Shown piece after piece: positions 56,095-63,930 of a stretch of 64,000 nucleotides of DNA; position 1 is the first letter of the stretch, and each line of letters starts with the position of its first letter. The notes below the pieces were generated by a model. That model worked only from the letters and a program-made list of their open reading frames with translations, was not told where the DNA came from and made no database searches. Source of the DNA: Spirosoma pollinicola (GTDB taxonomy: Bacteria; Bacteroidota; Bacteroidia; Cytophagales; Spirosomataceae). The stretch covers positions 8,632,088 through 8,696,087 of the forward strand of contig NZ_CP025096.1 in the NCBI RefSeq assembly GCF_002831565.1, given 5' to 3'. Position numbers and translations under genes: made by a program.

Positions 56095-56673
56095 ATGAAG
56101 TCAACTTATCGAAAAGTCAACGAACACGGTCTAAACAAGGTGAATCCCTTTTTAGATGATACTGTTCAGCATATCGAAAAAGGGGAGAAGACATTACTTT
56201 TCGGTCAGAAGAATCCAGATTTAATTATTGATAGCGATAGTCAGGTTAAAGGCCATTCACTTTTTGCTAGGAAAGTGACAGTTGACAAAGCCAAGTTCAT
56301 GAAGGTATTCATGTCAGGTCTTTCTAATTGGTTTGACCTTTCCAAAGCGGGAATCAAAATGTTTGCTTACGTCGCCAATCAAGTAACTCCCAATAAAGAC
56401 ACGTTTGATGTCGATTTTGACGAGTGTAAGGCATTTACAGGATATAAAGGTACAAGTACTATACTATCGGCTCTTGCTGAGCTTATGGAGAACAAATTCA
56501 TAGCAAGAGGGCCAAACCCTTACAAGTACTATATTAACCCTACTATCTTTTTTAACGGAGATCGTTTAACCTTCATAGAGCAATATGAAGTAGAGAGTAA
56601 GGAAGAAAACTCCTTAGAAATAGGTAAAACACCGCAAGAAAGCTTTAACGAGCTTGCTAAGACATTGGCTTAA
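56095..56673 (+). CDS. Plasmid replication protein (RepL/RepA-like)
   Basis: 192 residues. The N-terminus (HGLNKVNPFLDDTVQHIEKG) is unlike plasmid A's Rep, but FDLSKAGIKMFAYVANQVTP, FDECKAFTGYKGTSTILSAL and ALAELMENKFIARGPNPYKY form a comparable winged-helix initiator ending in a short strand (INPTIFFNGDRLTF). It should bind the iterons just upstream. Confidence 0.75.
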   Translation: MKSTYRKVNEHGLNKVNPFLDDTVQHIEKGEKTLLFGQKNPDLIIDSDSQVKGHSLFARKVTVDKAKFMKVFMSGLSNWFDLSKAGIKMFAYVANQVTPNKDTFDVDFDECKAFTGYKGTSTILSALAELMENKFIARGPNPYKYYINPTIFFNGDRLTFIEQYEVESKEENSLEIGKTPQESFNELAKTLA

Positions 56674-56674
56674 A

Positions 56675-56780
56675 CGGACACGAGCAATGCAGGGATGCAA
56701 CTCGCTAGGGATACGCCATACCACGTACAACCGTACGTTTGCCCCGGATTGATAGCTTGAAGCCATCCGGGGCTTTTTCG
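56675..56780 (+). ncRNA. Candidate structured RNA after rep, plasmid B
   Basis: Stem CGAG/CTCG (56681-56684, 56701-56704) with inner TGCA/TGCA and GGGA loop, TAGGGATA (56706-56713), CCACGTACAACCGTACG (56721-56737) and terminator GCCCCGGAT/ATCCGGGGC (56741-56773) with TTGATAGCTT in its left shoulder and loop. Same order as plasmid A 51364-51472. Confidence 0.6.
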
Positions 56781-56797
56781 TGTCCTACGGCCACGGG

Positions 56798-56830
56798 ATT
56801 TTCTTAGGCATGGACCACCCCAACTGTACA
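56798..56830 (-). repeat. Shared element, plasmid B copy 1
   Basis: Complement of 56892-56924 over about 33 bp; related to 50595-50626 of plasmid A (GTACAGTTGGGGTGG and TATGCCTA conserved). Confidence 0.8.
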
Positions 56831-56891
56831 GGCTGACGCTTCCATTTTATGAGTTTGATTTAGGAGTACTCTCAAAACGGGCTCTTTTTTG

Positions 56892-56924
56892 TGTACAGTT
56901 GGGGTGGTCTATGCCTAAGAAAAT
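56892..56924 (+). repeat. Shared element, plasmid B copy 2
   Basis: Starts TGTACAGTTGGGGTGG, ends CTAAGAAAATC; 61 bp from the inverted copy. Confidence 0.8.
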
Positions 56925-57321
56925 CCAGCCCGGTACGGGCTAACTGGCCAGCTAAGAAAGAGGTGGAAAGGGGATAAAAACTAGATTCACTTTTTACCCT
57001 CGTATTGAAATTGGCCGACTTTGAAGGCCAATTAAGTCCGTTAGCTGAAGACTGGAGGGAGGTTTTTGTATGACAAAAACACATCTTGCTATTGGAAAAT
57101 GGGGTCTGTTTTCGTTCAGGGATTTGTAAACTAGTTTACAAGTCATTTTGCTAATCAAAGTACCTTTTGTGATTTGTACTATTTTTATCCCCTTTCCAAT
57201 GGGGTACTATAGGCTTTTGGGTGGCTTATTGGAGGCTTCTGGCAGGCTTTCGGCCTTTTTGAGGTAGGCTTTCAGGAGGCTCTACTTTACATAACATCAC
57301 TTATACAACAAAACTCCTGAT
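56925..57321. other. Non-coding region with transfer-origin and palindromes
   Basis: No gene. Holds the oriT-like region 57012-57092, a 17-bp inverted pair (56964-56980, 57182-57198, TGGAAAGGGGATAAAAA) and an 18-bp perfect palindrome TTGTAAACTAGTTTACAA (57124-57141). Confidence 0.6.
57012..57092 (+). other. oriT-like region, plasmid B
   Basis: GGCCGACTTTGAAGGC (57012-57027) and 57060-57092 ending AACACATCTTGCTAT match 24193-24277 next to the chromosomal mobC, at spacings of 48 and 50 bp. Confidence 0.6.
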
Positions 57322-57882
57322 ATGAACCTCACAACTACCAGGGCAATTTTTAGGCCTATCTGGCATGTGCCATATTTCCTGTTAACAACTATGGCGGTAT
57401 TCCTTACTTTTTTTCTACACGGATTCGCCCATTGGTTGGTTGGCAAATATCTGGGAGAAGAAATAACTATCAACTTTAATCCAGCTCATACAATCGACCA
57501 AGCGTATGGGCAAGAAGGGAACCAACTGCCGATTATTTTAGCTGGTCCAGTTTTCACTTTACTACAAGCTATATATTTCTTTTATGTAATGAAGCGAGGC
57601 CGTGACACCATTTTATATCCTTTTTTATTGGCCCCAGTTATGATGCGGGTATTGGCAGGGATAATGAATTTTGTCAACCCTAACGATGAAGGTTTAGTCA
57701 GCCTTTCAGTTGGTTTGGGTCTTTTTACCTTACCTGTTCTCACTTGTATTTTTTTACTCTATTTGGTTTTTAAAACTTCGGTATCGTATCAAATGGAGAT
57801 CAAATTCAATTTGCAAATCATAGCTTTAGTGCTTGTAATTAGTTTATTTTTAATTCTGTTAAATCAGTATTCAGTCAGGTAG
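57322..57882 (+). CDS. M50-like integral membrane protein, active-site Glu missing
   Basis: 186 residues, about five membrane helices. FFLHGFAHWLVGKYLGEEIT followed by QLPIILAGPVFTLLQAIYFF resembles the two halves of a site-2 protease core (HExxH then a Gly-Pro helix), but the Glu is Ala-like: H-G-F-A-H. Asn and Asp in FVNPNDEGLVSLSVG could be the third ligand region. It may be a non-catalytic relative acting as a membrane chaperone or immunity factor; this is inference. Alone on its transcription unit. Confidence 0.6.
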   Translation: MNLTTTRAIFRPIWHVPYFLLTTMAVFLTFFLHGFAHWLVGKYLGEEITINFNPAHTIDQAYGQEGNQLPIILAGPVFTLLQAIYFFYVMKRGRDTILYPFLLAPVMMRVLAGIMNFVNPNDEGLVSLSVGLGLFTLPVLTCIFLLYLVFKTSVSYQMEIKFNLQIIALVLVISLFLILLNQYSVR

Positions 57883-57946
57883 GTTATTAGATTTTTCGAA
57901 TAGACAAACAGAAACCATTTGTATGAATATCTAAAAGAAATCTCTT

Positions 57947-58048
57947 AACATAAAATTAGTTATAAAACGAGTCTGGGAAATGTACAAACTAACTGAGGGT
58001 TAGATATTTGCACATTTCCCAGACTCGTTTTATAACTGATTTTATGTT
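57947..58048. terminator. Long hairpin after M50-like gene
   Basis: Arms of about 37 bp (57947-57983 and 58012-58048) pair almost perfectly (AAAACGAGTCTGGGAAATGT and complement) with a 28-base loop. Terminator or single-strand origin. Confidence 0.75.
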
Positions 58049-58108
58049 AATCAACTTTTCTAATATAGGTGTTATATCTCAACTAGTTACTCAACTTGAA
58101 ATAACACT

Positions 58109-58561
58109 ATGAGGCTCCTTCTATTATTGCTCTGTATCTCATTTGGTGTGTTAGCCTGTGACCCACCCACTGATACAAAGCTCAAACTCATCAATGCATC
58201 GGACAAACCTGTACTCATCATTTACAACACAGAAGGTAAGAACCATGATATCAATGGATTGTCAGGAGACTACAATCCATTTCACGAAATTCATCGAGCA
58301 GATAGCACTCGTGGTTATCAAATAGGACTGATGAAAGACAACCCAAATTATATATTACCAGGCGACACTATAGCCGCCCAATTGGGTGTAGGTAAGTGGG
58401 AAAATCACATTGGCAATGGTAAATTATGGGTATATGTGTTTAAGCCTGAAACAGTATTAGACAATGACTGGGATGGAATACGAATGGGCCAGAAGTGGGA
58501 CAAAGTCTATTCATTGACACTTGACCAAGTGAAAGCAAAAAACTGGGTTATCAATTTGTAA
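58109..58561 (+). CDS. Plasmid lipoprotein, unknown function
   Basis: 150 residues. MRLLLLLLCISFGVLACDPP is a lipoprotein signal with Cys about 17. The body is a predicted beta sandwich (KLKLINASDKPVLIIYNTEG, LWVYVFKPETVLDNDW) ending in DQVKAKNWVINL. No family recognised. It follows the M50-like gene on the same strand beyond a large hairpin. Confidence 0.7.
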   Translation: MRLLLLLLCISFGVLACDPPTDTKLKLINASDKPVLIIYNTEGKNHDINGLSGDYNPFHEIHRADSTRGYQIGLMKDNPNYILPGDTIAAQLGVGKWENHIGNGKLWVYVFKPETVLDNDWDGIRMGQKWDKVYSLTLDQVKAKNWVINL

Positions 58562-58672
58562 AGCCTGTTGTATAAGTGTGATTATGTAAAGTCAGACAAA
58601 AACTCGTAAATGTCCGACAAGTTGTAAAAGGCCCCTTGTTTGCGTAATTATGTGTCAGACAAAAAGGCAGAC

Positions 58673-59089
58673 ATGATCATAAACGAGCCAAATTCTGACC
58701 AAAACCCCCTAAAAGTGGGGCAGACAAAAACTCCAGAAAGTCCGACACCCCTAAAAACAGGCAGGCCAACCCGTGACACCCTGGAGCCTGCTCGATGGAC
58801 GATTCGAGGGATTGAAACCGATACCAGGCTAACCATCGAGAAGGCCGCCGAACGAAGTGGCAAAACGTTAGGCCAGTTTTTCAATATCGAACTTCGGGAA
58901 GCCGCAGCAAACGTACTCAAAAAAGAACATCAGCCCCCAGCTCGTGGGGAAGACTTAGCGAGTGATCTGTTTGAGAAGATCAAGACTGAACTACGAGAAA
59001 GTCAAGCCGCCGAACTCCAATCCATTCGAGAAGCTATTGAAAGAAGACCGGCCAGCTTACGGGAATGGCTGTTCGGCAAACGCTCATAA
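58673..59089 (+). CDS. Ribbon-helix-helix plasmid protein (MobC- or ParG-like)
   Basis: 138 residues from ATG at 58673; an alternative frame start lies at 58640. Basic, Pro-rich N-terminus; ARWTIRGIETDTRLTIEKAA and SGKTLGQFFNIELREAAANV form a ribbon-helix-helix; the C-terminus is a coiled coil (ESQAAELQSIREAIERRPAS). Likely a relaxosome accessory or copy/partition regulator. An oriT-like region on the same plasmid favours the relaxosome. Confidence 0.7.
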   Translation: MIINEPNSDQNPLKVGQTKTPESPTPLKTGRPTRDTLEPARWTIRGIETDTRLTIEKAAERSGKTLGQFFNIELREAAANVLKKEHQPPARGEDLASDLFEKIKTELRESQAAELQSIREAIERRPASLREWLFGKRS

Positions 59090-59113
59090 TGTCCCCGCGC
59101 AGAGCAGTCTGAT
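58816..59113. repeat. Plasmid B terminal overlap, copy 2
   Basis: Identical to 55322-55619. Confidence 0.92.
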
Positions 59114-59125
59114 CTAGCTAGCTAG
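59114..59125. other. Artificial contig linker 22
   Basis: Joins plasmid B to a self-inverted contig. Confidence 0.95.
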
Positions 59126-59237
59126 AGGGCTTGGCGCAACTCATGCAAATCAAAAATAAGCTAGGTATCCATCTGACGAGAGTCATCTAATTTACATTTT
59201 GTCGTATTGTATAATTAAACGATATGATAACCTAGAA

Positions 59238-59352
59238 GCCATTAAAGAACTGATCTATATTCTGGCCTACCCAAGCCGCGAAGCGCGCGATGCATCCTGG
59301 AAAGCTTTCGGTAGTGATCCTGAATGGAAAGCGGTGGTAGCCAAAACCGAAG
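59238..59352 (+). pseudogene. NIPSNAP family fragment
   Basis: ELIYILAYPSREARDASWKA then FGSDPEWKAVVAKTE is the C-terminal block of NIPSNAP/EthD-like barrels. It then runs into unrelated hydrophobic sequence, so the piece is chimeric or broken. Confidence 0.6.
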
Positions 59353-59508
59353 ACCGGATTTTTACCCGCCTGACCATCATTGCCAACAACACCAGCAAAT
59401 TCTTCATTCTGTGTTTCATGGCCACCTCGCTGGCCACGCTGATCTATCGAGAATGGCTTCTAGGTTATCATATCGTTTAATTATACAATACGACAAAATG
59501 TAAATTAG

Positions 59509-59745
59509 ATGACTCTCGTCAGATGGATACCTAGCTTATTTTTGATTTGCATGAGTTGCGCCAAGCCCTATACACTGACCGCTTCCCGAGATAATTCTCC
59601 TTGGTTTGGCACTGGAGAGATTACTGAAATTCACACACCTGAAAATCAAACCTGCTCCATTGACCGATTTAGTGTAACCATTCGAACGGATCTCCCTTTC
59701 GATCAAAAGACCGCTAACTCCACTCAGAAAGTAACAGGCTGTATT
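59509..59745 (+). CDS. Putative lipoprotein, partial
   Basis: 79 residues to the contig edge: MTLVRWIPSLFLICMSCAKP gives a lipobox-like ICMSC. The start lies within the inverted repeat of a chimeric contig, so the N-terminus may be artificial. Confidence 0.35.
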
Positions 59746-59757
59746 CTAGCTAGCTAG
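59746..59757. other. Artificial contig linker 23
   Basis: Joins the chimeric contig to the gtfA/gtfB fragment. Confidence 0.95.
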
Positions 59758-59817
59758 TTATGACTCAAGATATTATTTTAAAATGGGAAACATTAGTTCA
59801 AGAGGTGCTACATGATT
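59758..59817 (+). CDS. gtfA: Accessory Sec glycosyltransferase GtfA, last 19 codons (Staphylococcus-like)
   Basis: MTQDIILKWETLVQEVLHD and TAA. Its end overlaps the ATG of the next gene by 6 bp, as in the SRR adhesin locus. Confidence 0.75.
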
Positions 59818-60525
59818 AAATTATTTGATTACTTTAACGATCATTCACGAAAGTTATATGAGTCTTTTAAAGCCAGTAAGTTGGAAGAAGATTTAACAAT
59901 TGTACTCAATGACAATGGCTTTTTACCGGACGATGTTATATCACCGTATCAATTTTTTGCAGATAATCATAATACAGAAAATATGAAACCACGATTTTTT
60001 AATCAGGTTACTGTACCAGCTTTTTGGGAAATTAAAGGTAACAACAATTCGGCTACAATTAATGATATGGGACGTCTACGAGGCAAAATATTTTATCAAA
60101 GTGGAGAGCGCCCTAGAATTGTTAGTCGTGTCGAATGGTTTGATGACCAACAACGTGTCCGATTTGTCGATTATTATTCTAAGAATGGTATTAAATTTGC
60201 ACAAACTGTTTACGATTTAAATCGTAAAGCGATCTTGAAGAAATATATGACAGCAGAAGGTAAAGAAGTGATTTATGAAAATTTTGTAACATCTGATGTC
60301 ATATTGGATTGGCAAGGGAAGTCTTACTTTTTCCCTTCAAAGCTCGCATTCGTATTATTTTTTATCAAGCAACTTGAAATTACGGAACATCATTTCGTTA
60401 TTAACTCACTAGCCCTACCATTTTCAGTGTTATATAATTTGCCATCAAAAGGTAGTGATGTTTTGGTATGGCAAGAACACTGTAATGGTAATGTCCCGGG
60501 AAATATGCAATTGATGTGTAAAGGT
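59812..60525 (+). CDS. gtfB: Accessory Sec glycosylation chaperone GtfB, N-terminal part (Staphylococcus-like)
   Basis: 238 residues to the contig edge. MIKLFDYFNDHSRKLYESFK, FFNQVTVPAFWEIKGNNNSA, VSRVEWFDDQQRVRFVDYYS and ILDWQGKSYFFPSKLAFVLF are the first half of GtfB, which stabilises GtfA in adding GlcNAc to the serine-rich adhesin SraP in the cytoplasm. The adhesin repeat itself is at 62469-63262. Confidence 0.9.
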
Positions 60526-60537
60526 CTAGCTAGCTAG
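60526..60537. other. Artificial contig linker 24
   Basis: Joins gtfB to an IS630/plasmid chimera. Confidence 0.95.
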
Positions 60538-60692
60538 TTCTGTGGCGGTTCCTAAAGTATCGGTGGTTGCAGAAGCTCCATTACAGTTCATGGAGTCGTC
60601 TGAAAAAGGCCGTTTTTGCTATCATTCGTTTATTTGGTCAAGAATATCGGATCTGTTTTGACGGGTTAGTGAATCGGATTCACCTTGTTTAG
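60538..60692 (+). CDS. IS630-family transposase, C-terminal fragment (copy 1)
   Basis: 51 residues: LWRFLKYRWLQKLHYSSWSR to FDGLVNRIHLV and stop. The same sequence occurs inverted at 60842-61193, with a different tail. Confidence 0.75.
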
Positions 60693-60695
60693 ACT

Positions 60696-60832
60696 AGACC
60701 GTGTTCGTTGACTTTTCGATAAGTTGACTTCATAATCCAAATAGCATTTTGATTATTGACTAATCTAAATAATATTTTAGTCCTATTAAAAGTAAATTTT
60801 GATTTTTTTGCCATTTTATTTTTTCAAGTAGA
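60696..60832 (-). repeat. Piece of plasmid-B-like rep leader
   Basis: Complement of 56004-56140 (end of iterons, leader and first codons of rep) except for a 5-bp difference near 60762. Flanked on both sides by IS630 ends, so a variant plasmid or chimeric contig. Confidence 0.8.
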
Positions 60833-60841
60833 CCACCACAC

Positions 60842-61193
60842 TCATACATCAGCCGGTTTATCTAATAACTGACTCAATTGCTGAAGCAGTCGGTGGGCTT
60901 CCAGGGCAATACTACGGATACCGTCGGCATGGGCTTTGTGAGCGATCTGATTGAGGTTACTACCCTTCACTTTATTTCGATTCACTAACCCGTCAAAACA
61001 GATCCGATATTCTTGACCAAATAAACGAATGATAGCAAAAACGGCCTTTTTCAGACGACTCCATGAACTGTAATGGAGCTTCTGCAACCACCGATACTTT
61101 AGGAACCGCCACAGAATTTCGATCGGATTCAGGTGCGGACTGTAAGTCGGCAAAAAGAATAGGTACATGTCCTGCTCTTCCCAGTTGGCCTGT
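60842..61193 (-). CDS. IS630-family transposase, C-terminal part (copy 2)
   Basis: 117 residues from the contig edge to TGA at 60842. ANWEEQDMYLFFLPTYSPHL and NPIEILWRFLKYRWLQKLHY carry the conserved YSPxLNPIE with the final catalytic Glu. The N-terminal domain matching this element is at 61206-61898. Confidence 0.85.
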
Positions 61194-61205
61194 CTAGCTA
61201 GCTAG
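61194..61205. other. Artificial contig linker 25
   Basis: Joins two IS630 contigs. Confidence 0.95.
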
Positions 61206-61400
61206 GCCTAAAGCCGTTTGTAGATCGGCTTTAATCCGCTCGGCATCCTGATAATGAGCCGTAACGGCTCGACTCAAGGCTTGCTGATGAAGGCTGTTGG
61301 TCAAGTTCAGAATGGGTTTTCTGCCTTGCCCTTTTTGGCGCATGGCACCTTCGGGTATTGAAATTATCGGGCATGATACGCCAATTAAGGGAATTCTCAA
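61206..61400 (-). CDS. IS630-family transposase, N-terminal linker region (inverted copy)
   Basis: RQKGQGRKPILNLTNSLHQQ, then ALSRAVTAHYQ... to the contig edge. It is the complement of 61820-61898 plus additional downstream sequence. Confidence 0.6.
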
Positions 61401-61624
61401 GTCTCAATCGCACCTTCGGGTATTGAAATGTATTTCGGTCGGTAAATACGGAATCATTTTTGTGGAAGTGACTTGTCCGGCTAAATGTTGACCATAAATA
61501 CCGAAGGTGAAGTGTTTGTAGTTTTCACGGTGCTCCTGGCGTTCACTCACAACCTGATTCCGTTGACCATCTTCGAACCCTTCGTCGTACGCTTTACTTA
61601 AGCCGACCAAAACGCTGCATCTCC

Positions 61625-61898
61625 TTGTCTGACACCGAGAAACTTACTTTACAGGAAGCCATCAAAAACCACCCTAAGTACGAGTTTAGACGGGCTTGTC
61701 AAGCATTACTTTGGAGTCATAAAGGCTTCTCGGCCAAAGAGGTAGCAGGCCACACCGAAGTCTCCCAGCATTCGGTTGGCAAGTGGCTTTCTGCCTGGCA
61801 AGAACTGGGTTTGGTCGGGCTCATGCGCCAAAAAGGGCAAGGCAGAAAACCCATTCTGAACTTGACCAACAGCCTTCATCAGCAAGCCTTGAGTCGAG
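61625..61898 (+). CDS. IS630-family transposase, N-terminal part
   Basis: 91 residues to the contig edge. TEKLTLQEAIKNHPKYEFRR, then GFSAKEVAGHTEVSQHSVGK (helix-turn-helix) and LMRQKGQGRKPILNLTNSLH. Start TTG at 61625 follows CATCTCC. The contig is self-inverted: its two ends are complementary over about 75 bp. Confidence 0.75.
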
Positions 61899-61910
61899 CT
61901 AGCTAGCTAG
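61899..61910. other. Artificial contig linker 26
   Basis: Joins IS630 to eukaryotic rRNA. Confidence 0.95.
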
Positions 61911-62033
61911 CTGAGTGCTTCATTTCCCTTTCAGCAATTTCACATCTGAAGGAGGGCCAGGAGTGACGGCAGTTATCGGCAGCACCATCACCGAGGTCTC
62001 CGCAGGAGTGAATGCAAACCTGCGCTTATTGAT

Positions 62034-62450
<417 letters not shown>

Positions 62451-62456
62451 TCTAAA

Positions 62457-62468
62457 CTAGCTAGCTAG
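62457..62468. other. Artificial contig linker 27
   Basis: Joins fungal rRNA to staphylococcal sraP. Confidence 0.95.
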
Positions 62469-63262
62469 AGTCACAAAGCTTATCAACGAGTATATCAGGG
62501 TCGTCTAGTACATCAGCATCATTAAGTGACAGTACATCGAATGCAATTAGTACATCAACATCATTGAGCGAGTCAGCTAGCACCTCGGACTCTATCAGTA
62601 TTTCAAATAGCATAGCCAACTCTCAAAGTGCGTCAACAAGCAAATCAGATTCACAAAGTACATCAATATCATTAAGTACAAGTGATTCAAAATCGATGAG
62701 TACATCAGAATCATTGAGCGATTCGACGAGCACAAGTGGTTCTGTTTCTGGATCACTAAGCATAGCAGCATCACAAAGTGTCTCAACAAGTACATCAGAC
62801 TCGATGAGTACTTCAGAGATAGTAAGTGACTCTATCAGTACAAGTGGGTCATTATCTGCATCAGACAGTAAATCAATGTCTGTAAGTAGTTCAATGAGCA
62901 CGTCTCAGTCAGGTAGTACATCAGAATCATTAAGTGATTCACAAAGTACATCTGATTCTGATAGTAAGTCATTATCACTAAGTACTAGTCAATCAGGTTC
63001 AACAAGTACATCAACGTCGACAAGTGCTTCAGTACGTACTTCGGAATCGCAAAGTACGTCTGGTTCAATGAGTGCAAGTCAATCCGATTCAATGAGCATA
63101 TCAACGTCGTTTAGTGATTCAACGAGTGATAGCAAATCAGCATCAACTGCATCAAGTGAATCAATATCACAAAGTGCTTCTACGAGCACATCTGGTTCGG
63201 TAAGTACTTCGACATCGTTAAGTACAAGTAATTCAGAACGTACATCAACATCTGTGAGTGAT
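62469..63262 (+). CDS. sraP: Serine-rich repeat adhesin SraP, internal repeat (Staphylococcus-like)
   Basis: 264 residues, open through the contig, almost only Ser, Thr, Asp, Glu, Gln and small residues in the pattern S-x-S (SDSISISNSIANSQSASTSK). This is the glycosylated stalk of SraP/SasA, exported by the accessory Sec system and attached to the cell wall, where it binds platelets. GtfA/GtfB pieces at 59758-60525 come from the same locus. Confidence 0.9.
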
Positions 63263-63274
63263 CTAGCTAGCTAG
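63263..63274. other. Artificial contig linker 28
   Basis: Joins sraP to a plasmid-origin contig. Confidence 0.95.
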
Positions 63275-63918
63275 CTTCTTAATAACTATTGCCACTATTC
63301 ATAAAACAATGGTTTATAAAACTGTGTGCAATTGTAAACTAAAGAAATGTTTTTTCCAAACTTATAGTTTATAAATATGGCAAAAAACGTAAACCGAAAG
63401 TTTCCAGAGTGTAAACTTTCGGTTTCCAAAGTGTAAACTGAACCCTATTGATAATCAGATAGTTACAGGCAGTCGCTTCTTAAGCTATTATTATACCCTA
63501 CTTTGATCAAACAACAGGGGAAGGATAAAAATTTTCATATTTCTGACCTCGCCGGACGCAAGCGAAAAAGTCTCATGAGTTACATTGTAAACTACCGCGT
63601 CAATTCGATTTTAACATCATTTCCCTTACCTGAGTAGCCAGCCATGTTTCTCACCTTAAAAACCTCCCGTTGGTCGTCTTTTAAGGTGAGAAACGGCTTC
63701 TTTCTCTCCGACTGTCGAGAAAGCCCTTCAAAGTAGGGTATAATAATAGCTTAAGAAGCGACTGCCTGTAACTATCTGATTATCAATAGGGTTCAGTTTA
63801 CACTTTGGAAACCGAAAGTTTACACTCTGGAAACTTTCGGTTTACGTTTTTTGCCATATTTATAAACTATAAGTTTGGAAAAAACATTTCTTTAGTTTAC
63901 AATTGCACACAGTTTTAT
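63275..63918. other. Self-inverted plasmid-origin contig (third replicon)
   Basis: About 185 bp at each end are complementary (about 63318-63507 and 63733-63905). No gene. The right arm holds CTTAAGAAGCGACTGCC...TGATTATCAATAGGG, like the plasmid B leader, followed by 22-bp-spaced repeats AGTTTACAC (63795, 63817). The centre has the GAGTAGCCAGCCATGTTTC hairpin block also on plasmid B. Confidence 0.65.
63795..63838 (+). repeat. Candidate 22-bp iterons of a third plasmid
   Basis: AGTTTACACTTTGGAAAC and AGTTTACACTCTGGAAAC exactly 22 bp apart; the mirrored set lies at about 63388-63438. Confidence 0.6.
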
Positions 63919-63930
63919 CTAGCTAGCTAG
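63919..63930. other. Artificial contig linker 29
   Basis: Joins the plasmid-origin contig to 23S sequence. Confidence 0.95.

Larger units (their letters stand above)
55322..59113. other. Complete small circular plasmid B, linearised (about 3494 bp unique)
   Basis: The first 298 bp (55322-55619) repeat exactly at 58816-59113. Contains hairpins, iterons, rep, the structured element, an inverted 32-bp pair, an oriT-like region, an M50-like membrane protein, a lipoprotein and an RHH protein. No relaxase, so any mobilization would be in trans. Confidence 0.9.
59126..59745. other. Self-inverted chimeric contig
   Basis: 59126-59242 returns as its complement at about 59452-59570. The middle contains a NIPSNAP-like piece (59235-59350). 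The right flank reads as a lipoprotein-like start (59509-59745). Confidence 0.65.

Noticed and set aside
61404..61610. 68-codon minus-strand frame inside the IS630 contig
   Set aside because: Lies in the chimeric middle with a duplicated CACCTTCGGGTATTGAAAT; cannot be assigned to a protein family with confidence.
62469..63262. Highly repetitive sequence resembling an array
   Set aside because: Open reading frame of Ser-rich repeats (SraP), not CRISPR or satellite DNA.
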